From the NCBI GenBank assembly GCA_015061575.1, contig SUWF01000006.1:1-64000 (forward strand): DNA of 64,000 nucleotides, given 5' to 3'. The translations under genes were made by a program, and so were the position numbers. Positions 43,016 to 52,041 of the stretch are shown here, in pieces. The notes beneath the pieces are model-generated. The model worked only from the letters and a program-made list of their open reading frames with translations, was not told the origin of the DNA and searched no databases. The stretch's first letter is position 1. Each line of letters opens with the position of its first letter. This DNA is from Lentisphaerota bacterium (GTDB taxonomy: Bacteria; Verrucomicrobiota; Lentisphaeria; Victivallales; Victivallaceae).

Positions 43016-44002
43016 ATGAGTACGCAGTTTTCGGTAATCGGAGTCGGATCGCCGATCATAGATCTGATCGCTCAGGTCGATGAAAACTTCCTGAGCAAGA
43101 TCTCCGGCGATAAAGGCGGCATGGTGATGATCGACAGCGGGGAGTTGACCCGGATATTGTCCATGCTGGAACCCGGCAGCGTCAAACGCTCGCCCGGCGG
43201 CTCAGCGGCCAATACGCTCTTTGATCTGGCGCATTTTGGCGTCCGTACCGCTTTGCTGGGTACTGCCGGCGAGGACGAAGCGGGAGCTTTTTACCGGAGC
43301 GAACTGCAAAAAGCCGGCGGCAGTATCCATGCGCTGCGCAGCAGCGTGCAAGGCACGCCGACCGGCCACTGCATCTGTCTGGTCACGCCGGATGCCGAAC
43401 GCACCATGCGCCCGGCGCTGGCGGCGGCGCTGGAATTCGATCCGGCGCAGGTGACTGCCGATGACTTTGCAGATTACACGCTGGCCCATCTGGAAGGGTA
43501 TTTGCTGGCGCACAGCGAAGAAAAACTGCGTTTTTTGATGAGTACAGCCCAAGCTGCCGGATGCAAAATAAGTCTGGATCTGGCCAGTTTTGAGGTCGTC
43601 AACGCATTCCGGCCCGCCATACTGCGGCTGCTGGAAGAATTTGTGGATATAGTTTTTGCCAACTCCGATGAAGCCGATGCCCTGCTGGGCAGAATCCCGC
43701 CGGAAGAACAGCTTGCCCAACTGCGCAAACTCTGTCCGGCGGCGGTGGTCAAACTCGGCGAACATGGCGCATGGGCCGATTGCGGAGCCGGAGCCAGATT
43801 CATTCCGGCCAATAAGGTCAACGCCGTGGATACGACTGCGGCCGGCGATTCGTTTGCAGCCGGATTTCTCTACGGATATTTATCCGGTAAAGATGCCGAA
43901 TTTTGCGGACGGCTGGGAGCGGCACTGGCGGCGGAAACGGTACAGGTTTTCGGCGCATCGCTGCCGGAAAGCAGCTGGAAAAAACTACTGAAAATGGTGT
44001 GA
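43016..44002 (+). CDS. Adenosine kinase (PfkB family)
   Basis: A 328-residue ribokinase-fold enzyme, best matched to adenosine kinases: GVGSPIIDLIAQVDENFL, RSPGGSAANTLFDLAHFG, MRPALAAALEFD, and PNKVNAVDTTAAGDSFAAGFLYG. The anion hole reads AAGD rather than the usual GAGD, a conservative change. It starts two bases after the metK stop and so is co-transcribed. It would salvage adenosine from the SAM/SAH cycle to AMP. No SahH gene is in the window. Another PfkB sugar kinase role is possible but less likely given MRPALA and the metK link. Confidence 0.85.
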   Translation: MSTQFSVIGVGSPIIDLIAQVDENFLSKISGDKGGMVMIDSGELTRILSMLEPGSVKRSPGGSAANTLFDLAHFGVRTALLGTAGEDEAGAFYRSELQKAGGSIHALRSSVQGTPTGHCICLVTPDAERTMRPALAAALEFDPAQVTADDFADYTLAHLEGYLLAHSEEKLRFLMSTAQAAGCKISLDLASFEVVNAFRPAILRLLEEFVDIVFANSDEADALLGRIPPEEQLAQLRKLCPAAVVKLGEHGAWADCGAGARFIPANKVNAVDTTAAGDSFAAGFLYGYLSGKDAEFCGRLGAALAAETVQVFGASLPESSWKKLLKMV

Positions 44003-44011
44003 TGATATTTT

Positions 44012-45019
44012 ATGGCTTTTACAAGCGAATATTTGTTGATCAATATAGTATTGTTTGTCATTGGTGTGACGGTTTTGGTCAAAGGCAGTGACTGGTTTGT
44101 GGATGCAGCAGCGTCACTGGCCAGAAGTTTTGGCGTGCCGGAGCTGGTCATCGGGCTGACCCTGGTGAGTATCGGTACGAGTCTGCCGGAACTGGCATCA
44201 AGTTTGTGTGCGGCATTTTATAATGAGCCGAACTTTATCATCGGCAATATCGTCGGCAGCAATACGGCCAATATCGCATTGATCCTCGGCGCCGGACTGC
44301 TGCTGGGCGGCGGGTTGAATTTTGACCGCAAAGTGGCGTGGCGCGATATGCCGCTGCTGCTGGCGCTGGGCATCGGTTTGATGCTCTGGTACTACTGGGG
44401 CGGCGATGCTCCGGCAGGCGCTGAACATGGTTTCGGACGTATCGGCGGAGTGATTCTGCTGGTGATTTGTGCAGTCTACAGCGTGATCCTGGCCAGCAGC
44501 GGGCAGGATAATGACGGCAAAACTGCTGAAGCCAATGATGCCGCTGAAGCTCCGGAAGCAGTTATGAGCCGGAGCAAAGCCTTCGGTCTGGCCGTGCTGG
44601 CGTTGATCATGATCACACTGGGCGCCAAACTGATGGTCGATACGGTGGTGTGGACGGCAGAACGTATGCAGGTGAATCCGCTGCTGATTTCGCTGACGGT
44701 CGTAGCTATCGGAACGAGTCTGCCGGAGCTGGCAGTAACGGTCGCCGGGGTGCTGAAAAAGCGTGATGACATTGCCTTGGGCAATATTATCGGCAGCGGG
44801 ATCTACAACATTGTGTTGATCATTGGCTGCTGCTCGGTGGTCACGCCGCTGACCGGCGATACTCAAAACAGCATTATGTCCATGATCATTATGAATCTGG
44901 TGGCGGCAGTGCTGTGGGTATTTTTGCTGACCAATAAAAAACTCTATCGCTGGCAGGGAGTGATCTTTCTGCTGGGCTATGCGGCTTTTACGTTGTGGAG
45001 TATATGCTGCGTAAAATAA
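44012..45019 (+). CDS. Calcium/sodium antiporter (YrbG-like CaCA family)
   Basis: A 335-residue membrane exchanger with about ten helices in two inverted repeats. Each repeat carries the family's alpha motif: GLTLVSIGTSLPELASSLCA with NIVGSNTANIALILG, and SLTVVAIGTSLPELAVTVAG with NIIGSGIYNIVLIIG. The two Glu in SLPEL bind the cation. A hydrophilic loop (about 165-180) lies between. Found in the metK operon, nine bases after adenosine kinase; the ion link to neighbouring genes is unclear, though c-di-AMP, made three genes later, often controls ion balance. Confidence 0.93.
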   Translation: MAFTSEYLLINIVLFVIGVTVLVKGSDWFVDAAASLARSFGVPELVIGLTLVSIGTSLPELASSLCAAFYNEPNFIIGNIVGSNTANIALILGAGLLLGGGLNFDRKVAWRDMPLLLALGIGLMLWYYWGGDAPAGAEHGFGRIGGVILLVICAVYSVILASSGQDNDGKTAEANDAAEAPEAVMSRSKAFGLAVLALIMITLGAKLMVDTVVWTAERMQVNPLLISLTVVAIGTSLPELAVTVAGVLKKRDDIALGNIIGSGIYNIVLIIGCCSVVTPLTGDTQNSIMSMIIMNLVAAVLWVFLLTNKKLYRWQGVIFLLGYAAFTLWSICCVK

Positions 45020-45038
45020 CCTCAAAACAGGAATTGAT

Positions 45039-45956
45039 ATGACCTGGGTTGCGTTTATCTTGATCCTGGCATCGGTGCTGATGCACAGCATGTGGCATTT
45101 TTTGTGCAAAAGCAGCGGCAAATCCTCGATGGCGTTTTTTGCGTTGTTTTCCACGTCGCTTTTTTTGACGATGCTGCCTTTTGCGCTCTTTTCGGGGGTG
45201 CTTGGTCAGCTGCCGTGGCGGGTGTTGGGCTTTGCGCTGCTGGGCAGCGTGTTTGCCGGCATGGGTGATCTGGGGTTGATGCTCGCATATAAATACTCGG
45301 ATATATCGTTAGCTTATCCGCTGGCCCGGGCGCTGCCGGTCTTTTTGACCATGCTGTTTACAGCTGTTTTCGGCTGGGGAAAGAGTTTGAGCATAGCTGC
45401 GCAGCTGGGCATGATGATAATTTTTGCCGGATGTCTGATGATGGCATTTTCCAACCACTCCGGCCGATTGTCGTGGCAGGAAAAGATGCAGTATATCCGC
45501 AAAGGTCTGGTCGGCATAATATTAGCGGCGCTGGCGACAACATTTTATACGATCGTGGACAGCTTCGGCATCCGTTCGATCATTGCGGAATTTCCGGAGC
45601 AGAACAAGCTGTTGCTTTCCGGAACCTATTCCTGCTGCCGGGAGTTTCCGGTGATGATAACAATGTGGGCGGCCGCCGGAGTGCGTGCTTATCAGAAGCG
45701 TGATCAGGGGTTGCTGAGCAGTTTGAGCAAAATGTGGCACCCGTATGCCGCCGGAGTATGTGCAGCGTTGGCCTATGTGCTGATATTGCTGTCTATGAAT
45801 TATGTAAATAATGTAAGTTTTGTGCAGTCGTTCCGGCAGTTGAGTTTGCCGGTAAGCGCACTGCTGGGCGCAGTTATTCTGCACGAAAAGTGTTCGCTGC
45901 TGCGCTGGAGTGCCTTGCTGGTGATCATGCTGGGCTTGATCATGAGTGTTTATTAA
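45039..45956 (+). CDS. EamA/DMT family transporter
   Basis: A 305-residue protein with ten hydrophobic segments in two EamA-like halves: half one ends with YKYSDISLAYPLARALPVFLTMLFTAVFGWGKSL, half two has NNVSFVQSFRQLSLPVSALLGAVILHEK, each with the conserved proline-rich helix. Family members export or import small metabolites. A substrate is not predictable. Located 19 bases after the exchanger gene and 18 bases before a cytoplasmic GH43, so sugar transport is one option. Confidence 0.88.
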   Translation: MTWVAFILILASVLMHSMWHFLCKSSGKSSMAFFALFSTSLFLTMLPFALFSGVLGQLPWRVLGFALLGSVFAGMGDLGLMLAYKYSDISLAYPLARALPVFLTMLFTAVFGWGKSLSIAAQLGMMIIFAGCLMMAFSNHSGRLSWQEKMQYIRKGLVGIILAALATTFYTIVDSFGIRSIIAEFPEQNKLLLSGTYSCCREFPVMITMWAAAGVRAYQKRDQGLLSSLSKMWHPYAAGVCAALAYVLILLSMNYVNNVSFVQSFRQLSLPVSALLGAVILHEKCSLLRWSALLVIMLGLIMSVY

Positions 45957-45974
45957 TATGGAAGGTGTGATTTT

Positions 45975-47405
45975 ATGAGTAACAAGATGGATTTGTATTG
46001 CAATCCGGTGCCGCTGCCGGATCTGCCGCCGGGGATGGATCGGATCTACCCGGGACGCTGCGCAACCGGATATACCGGCAAAAATTGTGATTACCGGGAA
46101 GTTGCTGACCCGGAAGTGCTCTGTTTTGAAGGCAAATATTACGCCTATTTATCCTGCCGTCAGGTGTATGTCTCCAGCGACCTTATCCATTGGGAATACT
46201 CGCCGATCGAGTTGGATGCGCCCATCGGGTACGCTCCGGCCGTGACCTGCTGCCGGGGCAATATCTATTTGACCAGCAGTATTTGCTATGCCGAAAAACA
46301 GGGCCGCATCTATGCTGCAAAGCACCCGCTGGGGCCGTTTCATACCGTGGGGGTGCCGCAAGATAAAAACGGTCAGGTGATCGGAGATTTTCTGGATCCG
46401 GCACTTTTTACTGATGATGACGGACGGCTTTATCTCTATTGGGGATACGCTCCGCTGGGCGGCGGTATTTTCGGTATGGAAGTTGATCCGGAACGCCCGA
46501 ACTGCGGTATATCGGATATCTTCAAACTTATTGACTTTGATCCCAACAACGAGTGGGAACACTTCGGCGAACATGGCGACGTGCTGGATTTCGGCTGGGA
46601 TGAAGGCGCCTCCATGTATAAATACAACGGCAAATACTATCTGCAGTATGCATCGTGCGGGACCCGTTTTCCTAATTACTCCATTGGCGTATACATGGGC
46701 GATTCGCCGCTGGGGCCGTTCAAAAAACCGGCAACCAAGCTCATCGGCAACCGCCATGGCATTGTCTGCGGCACCGGTCACGGCGGCATGTTCACCGGTC
46801 CGGACGGGCGGCCGTGGCAGGCGTACAGCGTGCTGGTGCATCGGCTGCACAACTTTGAACGGCGCATGGGTATCGACCCGGTGACTTTTGACGAGAACGG
46901 CGTTCCCACCGTTAAAGTAAGCGATGTACCGCAGTCAGTAAGTTCCGGCGATGTGGGTCTGGTCAATGCTGCGGCGTGGAAAATTGCCAAGGTATCCAGC
47001 TATATGCCCAACTGCAACGCCATGTACGCTTTTGACGAGTGCCCGCACACGGCGTGGGTACCGGATATTGCGGAAAGTGAACCGACGCTCCGGATCAATC
47101 TGGAACGTGAATTTGCCGTACAGGCCATCCGGATAATCTGGGCCGAACAGAATATCGACCGGGCGAACGGGATCGATTTTGTGCCGGTAAAATATCAGGT
47201 CAGATTCTTTGACAGCCAGCAGCAGGAACTGGATTTTATGCTGGATATGAGCAATAATGAACAGGATCTGAACATCGACTTCCGCAGTTTTGCGCCGGTC
47301 AATGCGCAATATCTTGAGCTTAAAATATTGCGTGGAAATGCCCCGCAGCATTACGGCGTGACCGATTTTGCTGTGTTTGCCCCGCCCCGGAAGATATACT
47401 CCTGA
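45975..47405 (+). CDS. Cytoplasmic glycoside hydrolase family 43-like protein with C-terminal beta domain
   Basis: A 476-residue GH43-like enzyme (beta-xylosidase/arabinofuranosidase type). The five-bladed propeller shows the base Asp in REVADPEVLCFEGKYYAY, the pKa-modulating Asp in DFLDPALFTDDDGRLYLYWG and the acid Glu in DEGASMYKYNGKYYLQY. The C-terminal 140 residues form a beta domain (AAWKIAKVSSYMPNCNAMYAFDE) resembling discoidin/CBM32 folds. No signal peptide is present, so it likely acts on imported oligosaccharides. AAGGTG precedes the ATG. It is part of the metK-rsmB operon. Confidence 0.88.
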   Translation: MSNKMDLYCNPVPLPDLPPGMDRIYPGRCATGYTGKNCDYREVADPEVLCFEGKYYAYLSCRQVYVSSDLIHWEYSPIELDAPIGYAPAVTCCRGNIYLTSSICYAEKQGRIYAAKHPLGPFHTVGVPQDKNGQVIGDFLDPALFTDDDGRLYLYWGYAPLGGGIFGMEVDPERPNCGISDIFKLIDFDPNNEWEHFGEHGDVLDFGWDEGASMYKYNGKYYLQYASCGTRFPNYSIGVYMGDSPLGPFKKPATKLIGNRHGIVCGTGHGGMFTGPDGRPWQAYSVLVHRLHNFERRMGIDPVTFDENGVPTVKVSDVPQSVSSGDVGLVNAAAWKIAKVSSYMPNCNAMYAFDECPHTAWVPDIAESEPTLRINLEREFAVQAIRIIWAEQNIDRANGIDFVPVKYQVRFFDSQQQELDFMLDMSNNEQDLNIDFRSFAPVNAQYLELKILRGNAPQHYGVTDFAVFAPPRKIYS

Positions 47406-47427
47406 AAAAATTGCCGGAGAAAAAATA

Positions 47428-48315
47428 ATGACCTTGTGGATGTTTATTGAAAATATACTGCCAGTTATCAAAGAGATACTGCGGGTAACTACGGAGTTTC
47501 TGCTGATAGCATTTGTTATCTACAAGACTCTCTATTATCTGCGGGGCACCCGTGCGGCTAACGTGCTGGCCGGTTTGATCGTATCGCTGCTGCTGCTCTA
47601 TCTGGCCGCCGAAGGACTCCAATTCAAGGTGATCAGCTGGCTGCTGCAGAAATCACTGGAACTGCTGGCGTTTGCCCTGATCGTGATCTTTCAGCCGGAG
47701 CTGCGGCGTTCCTTTGCCCAGATCGGCAGCTGGTTTTCGCTGCGCAGCCGCAAGCGGGAAACGATCTCGGATCTGGTCAGCGCCATCAACAGCATGGCCG
47801 GCAGAAAATGCGGGGCGATCGTGGTGATCGAACGGCGCATTGGTATGCGGGCCATTGTGGAAGATGCGGTCAAACTTGACTGCAAACTCAATGCGCTGCT
47901 GCTGCAATCCATATTTTATCCCAATTCGCCGCTGCATGACGGAGCGGTGATCATCCGGGAGGACCGGATCGTAGCGGCCCGGGCGATCTTGCCGCTCTCC
48001 CGGGATGCGAATTTATCCCGTACCATGGGTACCCGCCACCGGGCAGCGTTGGGCATCACCGAAGAAACAGATGCCGCCGTAGTAGTCGTCAGCGAAGAAA
48101 CCGGCGATATAAGCATCGCCTGTCAGGGCGAGATCATGCGTGGTTTAAGCGAAAACGCTCTGGTCAATGAACTGAACAAATTGCTCATGGGCAACGGCCA
48201 GAACCACGAACCGCTGACCGATATATTTGACACCTCCGATGAACAGGAAGGCGATGTAAACTTCCATGGCGATGAAGACCCTGCAAGCAACGACCCCAAG
48301 CCGGAGGCAAAGTAA
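47428..48315 (+). CDS. cdaA: Diadenylate cyclase CdaA
   Basis: A 295-residue membrane enzyme that makes c-di-AMP from two ATP. Residues 5-85 hold three membrane helices (LPVIKEILRVTTEFLLIAF, NVLAGLIVSLLLLYLA). The DAC domain (about 100-260) has the catalytic DGA in SPLHDGAVI and RHR in GTRHRAALG. The C-terminal tail is acidic. A longer frame starts at 47368, but GGAGA precedes the ATG at 47428. It is followed by a YbbR-domain gene four bases later, as in the classical cdaA-cdaR pair, but glmM, the usual third member, is replaced by an rRNA methyltransferase. Confidence 0.95.
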   Translation: MTLWMFIENILPVIKEILRVTTEFLLIAFVIYKTLYYLRGTRAANVLAGLIVSLLLLYLAAEGLQFKVISWLLQKSLELLAFALIVIFQPELRRSFAQIGSWFSLRSRKRETISDLVSAINSMAGRKCGAIVVIERRIGMRAIVEDAVKLDCKLNALLLQSIFYPNSPLHDGAVIIREDRIVAARAILPLSRDANLSRTMGTRHRAALGITEETDAAVVVVSEETGDISIACQGEIMRGLSENALVNELNKLLMGNGQNHEPLTDIFDTSDEQEGDVNFHGDEDPASNDPKPEAK

Positions 48316-48319
48316 CAGT

Positions 48320-49306
48320 ATGCAAAAAAGATCAAAATGGCAATTTATCGTTGATTTTATCAAACGAGACTGGCTGCGCAAAGTCATAGCGTTGTTTCTG
48401 ACCCTGCTGCTCTATGGGGCGATCATGCCCAAAGCGCAGGAAAAAAAGGATACCCTGCCCTATATTCCCATCAATGTAGAGCTGCCGCCCGGTTGGATGT
48501 TGAGCAAAAAAATAGATATCCACCCCTCGTTGAAGGTCGTGGCGCATCCCAGCGTGATGAAAAAAACCAAATCCAACAATGTCACGATCAACCACAAGAT
48601 CCAGCTGGAAAATATCGTTCCGGGCGAACCTTACCGTCTGCAGCTGAATAATGCTGATGTGCAGGGACTCGACAAAAATATACGCGTGGAAGAGATCTCG
48701 CCGGATACCATACTCGTGCATCTGGAAAAAGTCCTCAGCAAGGAATTGCCGGTAAAACATCCCTACGGCCCGGCCGATATGGTTTCTGGCGACTACGAGA
48801 TCAAATCGATCAAATTTGTGCCGGAAACAGTCACGGTAAGCGGTTCGGAACGGCTGTTGTCCTCGCTGGACAGCATCAATATAAGCTATATTCCGCTGGG
48901 TGGACGGCTCCGGGGCAACTTTTCTTATGAGTGCGATTTGGATATACCTGCCGGGATCCAGTGCAATCAAAATAAAGTCACCGCCCAGGTGGAAGTAAAC
49001 AAAGTGATGACCAGCAGGAATTTTCAGGCAGTGCCGCTGCTGATAACCCAGAACGCCGAACACACCCGGAAGTTTCAGGTGGCTAAAGTTGAGCCGGAAA
49101 CCATTTCCGTAAGCGCCGGCGGCACCTGGAGTACGCTCAAACAGCTGCAAAGTCAGGATTTCAATGCCTCGATCAAGCTCGATAAAGTCGATAAACCCGG
49201 CCAGTACGAATTGCCGGTGACTGTCAGCACACCAGCGGCGGTAAGCAACATAAAGATCAAAAATTTCCATCCCAAAACCGCCCGGATAACGGTGGCGCAG
49301 GAGTAA
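48320..49306 (+). CDS. YbbR-domain protein (CdaR-like)
   Basis: A 328-residue exported membrane-anchored protein. One N-terminal helix (WLRKVIALFLTLLLYGAIM, about 18-36) is followed by YbbR repeats: VNVELPPGWML-like starts, LEKVLSKELPVKHPYGPAD, SIKFVPETVTVSGSERLL and AKVEPETISVSAGG. The family modulates the adjacent diadenylate cyclase from outside the membrane. A longer frame starts at 48266 inside cdaA; the ATG at 48320 lies after CCGGAGG with twelve bases between. Gene order with cdaA supports the CdaR assignment. Confidence 0.9.
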   Translation: MQKRSKWQFIVDFIKRDWLRKVIALFLTLLLYGAIMPKAQEKKDTLPYIPINVELPPGWMLSKKIDIHPSLKVVAHPSVMKKTKSNNVTINHKIQLENIVPGEPYRLQLNNADVQGLDKNIRVEEISPDTILVHLEKVLSKELPVKHPYGPADMVSGDYEIKSIKFVPETVTVSGSERLLSSLDSINISYIPLGGRLRGNFSYECDLDIPAGIQCNQNKVTAQVEVNKVMTSRNFQAVPLLITQNAEHTRKFQVAKVEPETISVSAGGTWSTLKQLQSQDFNASIKLDKVDKPGQYELPVTVSTPAAVSNIKIKNFHPKTARITVAQE

Positions 49307-49308
49307 GC

Positions 49309-50688
49309 ATGAAAAAAAATCCCCCCGCCGGAGAGCTGACCGATAAACGGCTGTATACCCAACTGAAAAATTTACGCAATATTTTTGACCGGGCTATTTA
49401 TATGGTCATGGTGGAAAAACGGGCGCTGGATCGGTTTTTGAGCGGATATTGGCGGGAAAACCGCTGTTTCGGCTCCCGTGACCGCCGCTTGTTCAGCGAA
49501 AGCATCTTTGCATTTTTCCGCTTTTACGGCTGGCTCAAACAGCTGCTGGATGACCATGAATTAAAACTGCTGGAATCCGGCGAAAGCCGCCAGCTTGCCG
49601 GGCGCAGTACAGCCATGCTGCTGTGGACGGCGTGGCTGCTGGAGGGCTTGCCGCCCGAACCGGCGCACCAGCTGTTGTGCCGGGAATTTGAGCTGGTGAA
49701 ATATTCAGAACAATTATTACAAATGGATATTCAGCAACGATTTGCGTTTTTAATGCAGCAGTACACCCAGCAAGCCGCGCCACTGCCGGAGTTTGCCAAT
49801 TTGCAGAGTCTTTGGAGTCGGGAATTTTTGCAGGAAATGCCCGATATGAACGCATATTACGCCGCCCTGGCCCAACGTCCGCCGCTCTGGCTGCGGGTGC
49901 AGAATGCGCCGGTGGAAGCTGTGCAAAAAGAGTTATCCGCCGCCGGTTTGACCGTCAAACGCCATGCTAAATTGAGCAATGCGCTGGCCGTGACCGCCGG
50001 TTCGGTAAATTTATATACTCTGGAAGCCTACCGGTCGGGCCGGGTGGAAGTGCAGGATCTGGCCTCGCAGGTGATCGCTGCCGTGTGCGCCCCCCGGCGC
50101 GGCGAACGCTGGTGGGACTGCTGTGCCGGTGCCGGCGGCAAAACCCTGGCCTTGGCTGAACTTATGCAGCGTACCGGCAAAGTCGTAGCCGGCGATATAC
50201 GCACCTACAAACTTGAAGATCTCAAACGCCGGGCCCGGCGCAGCGGTTTTCCCAATATCGAAACCCGCCCGTGGGACGGCAACAAAGTTCCTCCCCGCAA
50301 AAGCAGCAGTTTTGACGGCATATTGATCGATGCGCCCTGCAGCTGTTCGGGTGTATGGCGCCGCAATCCGGACGGACGCTGGAACAGCTCTCCGGAGGAA
50401 GTAACTAAGGTCAACGCTATTCAGCGCACTGTATTGGAAAATGTACTCAATGCGCTCCGGCCCAACGGAGTGCTGGTTTACGCCACCTGTTCGGTATTTG
50501 AAGCCGAAAACCGGGCGATGGTCAAGGATTTTTTGAGCCGTCACCCGGAATTTGAGCTGGAAGACTTTGCCAATCCCCTGACGGGCGAACCCACCGGCGG
50601 GATGCTGATCATAACCGGAGCCAGCGAAAACTGCGACTCCATGTTCGCCGCCCGGATGCGCAAACGCAGACCCAACCAGCTGCCATAA
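49309..50688 (+). CDS. rsmB: RsmB-like RNA cytosine-C5 methyltransferase
   Basis: A 459-residue NOL1/NOP2/Sun family methyltransferase that uses SAM to methylate C5 of an rRNA cytosine, likely 16S C967. The N-terminal NusB-like helical part covers about 10-150. The SAM-binding region has VCAPRRGERWWDCCAGAGGKT, DIRTYK, and IDAPCSCSGVWRRNPD with the PCSC Cys; the second Cys is in VYATCSVFEAEN. It is the last gene of the metK operon, a logical place since it consumes SAM. Exact rRNA target not confirmed. Confidence 0.87.
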   Translation: MKKNPPAGELTDKRLYTQLKNLRNIFDRAIYMVMVEKRALDRFLSGYWRENRCFGSRDRRLFSESIFAFFRFYGWLKQLLDDHELKLLESGESRQLAGRSTAMLLWTAWLLEGLPPEPAHQLLCREFELVKYSEQLLQMDIQQRFAFLMQQYTQQAAPLPEFANLQSLWSREFLQEMPDMNAYYAALAQRPPLWLRVQNAPVEAVQKELSAAGLTVKRHAKLSNALAVTAGSVNLYTLEAYRSGRVEVQDLASQVIAAVCAPRRGERWWDCCAGAGGKTLALAELMQRTGKVVAGDIRTYKLEDLKRRARRSGFPNIETRPWDGNKVPPRKSSSFDGILIDAPCSCSGVWRRNPDGRWNSSPEEVTKVNAIQRTVLENVLNALRPNGVLVYATCSVFEAENRAMVKDFLSRHPEFELEDFANPLTGEPTGGMLIITGASENCDSMFAARMRKRRPNQLP

Positions 50689-50757
50689 AATACCTGCCCG
50701 GAAAAATGGCAGCTGGTTTTACGGATGAGCAATAGATTTTTGCAGCATATATCTACT

Positions 50758-50771
50758 TATCCCGGCCGAAA
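50758..50771 (+). repeat. 14-nt direct repeat, copy 1
   Basis: TATCCCGGCCGAAA occurs here and again at 50867-50880, on both sides of the promoter at 50818-50846. Such a pair could be an operator for the regulator gene that follows. Confidence 0.5.
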
Positions 50772-50817
50772 AACTGCGTTTATCTATATATTTGCAGCAA
50801 AAAAAAGTTTCTGACGC

Positions 50818-50846
50818 TTGAAAACTTATTCATTCTACATTATACT
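50818..50846 (+). promoter_or_regulatory. Sigma70-type promoter of the 50921 regulator operon
   Basis: TTGAAA (50818-50823), 17-nt spacer, TATACT (50841-50846), followed by a 5' leader of about 70 nt that carries the second copy of the 14-nt repeat. Confidence 0.65.
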
Positions 50847-50866
50847 TATTGCTGAAAAAGTCGAGC

Positions 50867-50880
50867 TATCCCGGCCGAAA
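50867..50880 (+). repeat. 14-nt direct repeat, copy 2
   Basis: Second exact copy of TATCCCGGCCGAAA, inside the predicted leader, about 25 nt beyond the -10 and 40 nt before the ATG. Confidence 0.5.
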
Positions 50881-50920
50881 GTGCCGGGAAGCCCCAGAAT
50901 TTCAGGGGAGTATTCCGTTT

Positions 50921-52006
50921 ATGGGTAAAGGTTTTCAGCTGGATCGCAGCACAGAAGCTGATTCCATCCATCAACAGCTGGTGGATGGTTTGAGCGCTGA
51001 ATTTGCACTTTTGCCGCCCGGGGATCCGCTGCCGGGAGCTAAAGAATTACAACAGCGCTTCGGTGTGGCTTATATGACCATCACCCGGGCATTGGATGAA
51101 TTAGTGCTGCGCAACGAAATCGTGCGGTTCCGGGGCAAAGGCAGTTTTACGGCCAGCAGCCGGGTACGCAAAATCTACTATCTGCAAATAGCTCCGGATG
51201 AAATAAAACCGTATTTTTCGCCCGAGCTGGAAGGTGCTTGTGAACAGGCCCGGATCAGCGGCATAAAAATACAGAACTTCCCCATTGCCAATTACGATAC
51301 AGTAGGCCTGGTGGATTGGGATTTGATGAAAAAGCTGCCGCTGCATGTGCCGGTGGTGATCAGTTCGCTTTCCAACTTTCACGGCGTGTTGGATTTTTTG
51401 CTGGAACGGCAGTGTCAGCTGGTGGTGCTGAACGATTTGACTGACCGCTGCCGTTTTGATGCCGAACGGATCAAACATTGTCATCAGGTAGTACGCAACC
51501 GCTTCAAGCAAATTATCAAAGCAGTGTCGATCCTTGCCGACAGCAACTGCAAAAAGATCTTGCTGATCCATGAAGGCCCCACCGTGTTCAATCCGATAAG
51601 AAGCGGCTACCAGGCTGGATTGCAGGAAAACCATCTGCAATATGATCCGGAATTGGAATTGTTCTGCCAGGATAACTACGCAGTGACCAAAAACCGCTTT
51701 GAAGTTGTGATGCAGATGCGGCCGGATATCGATGCGATCATCACCACCTATGCCTCGCAAGCTCTGGCAGTATATAATGTACTGCAAAAGCTCCGGCGCA
51801 GTGTTCCGCAGCAAATATCGCTGCTGACGCTGGAAGACTCTGCAGCGCTGGCGATGAATCAGCAAGGGATCACCAGTGTAAACATTGACCGTCACTGCAT
51901 GGGCAAACTGGCAGTGCAGCTGCTGGCGGGGAATCACCCCCAGCCAGTTTGCCGGGAAGTACCCATAGTCGTAAATTACCGGGAAACTGTCAAAGTAAAA
52001 ATATAA
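50921..52006 (+). CDS. GntR/LacI-type transcriptional regulator with sugar-sensor-like domain
   Basis: A 361-residue regulator. Residues 12-75 form a winged helix with LPGAKELQQRFGVAYMTITRALDELV. Residues 80-361 resemble a periplasmic-binding/LacI effector fold (DNYAVTKNRFEVVMQMRPDIDAIIT, GITSVNIDRHCMGKLAVQLL), so it likely binds a sugar. CAGGGGAG lies ten bases before the ATG at 50921; the frame is open back to 50849. The pseudopilin gene follows 35 bases later, then a GH-like protein. It probably controls this operon. Confidence 0.85.
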   Translation: MGKGFQLDRSTEADSIHQQLVDGLSAEFALLPPGDPLPGAKELQQRFGVAYMTITRALDELVLRNEIVRFRGKGSFTASSRVRKIYYLQIAPDEIKPYFSPELEGACEQARISGIKIQNFPIANYDTVGLVDWDLMKKLPLHVPVVISSLSNFHGVLDFLLERQCQLVVLNDLTDRCRFDAERIKHCHQVVRNRFKQIIKAVSILADSNCKKILLIHEGPTVFNPIRSGYQAGLQENHLQYDPELELFCQDNYAVTKNRFEVVMQMRPDIDAIITTYASQALAVYNVLQKLRRSVPQQISLLTLEDSAALAMNQQGITSVNIDRHCMGKLAVQLLAGNHPQPVCREVPIVVNYRETVKVKI

Positions 52007-52041
52007 TAAAAGCAACCTGATATTTAAATGGGAGAAAAATC

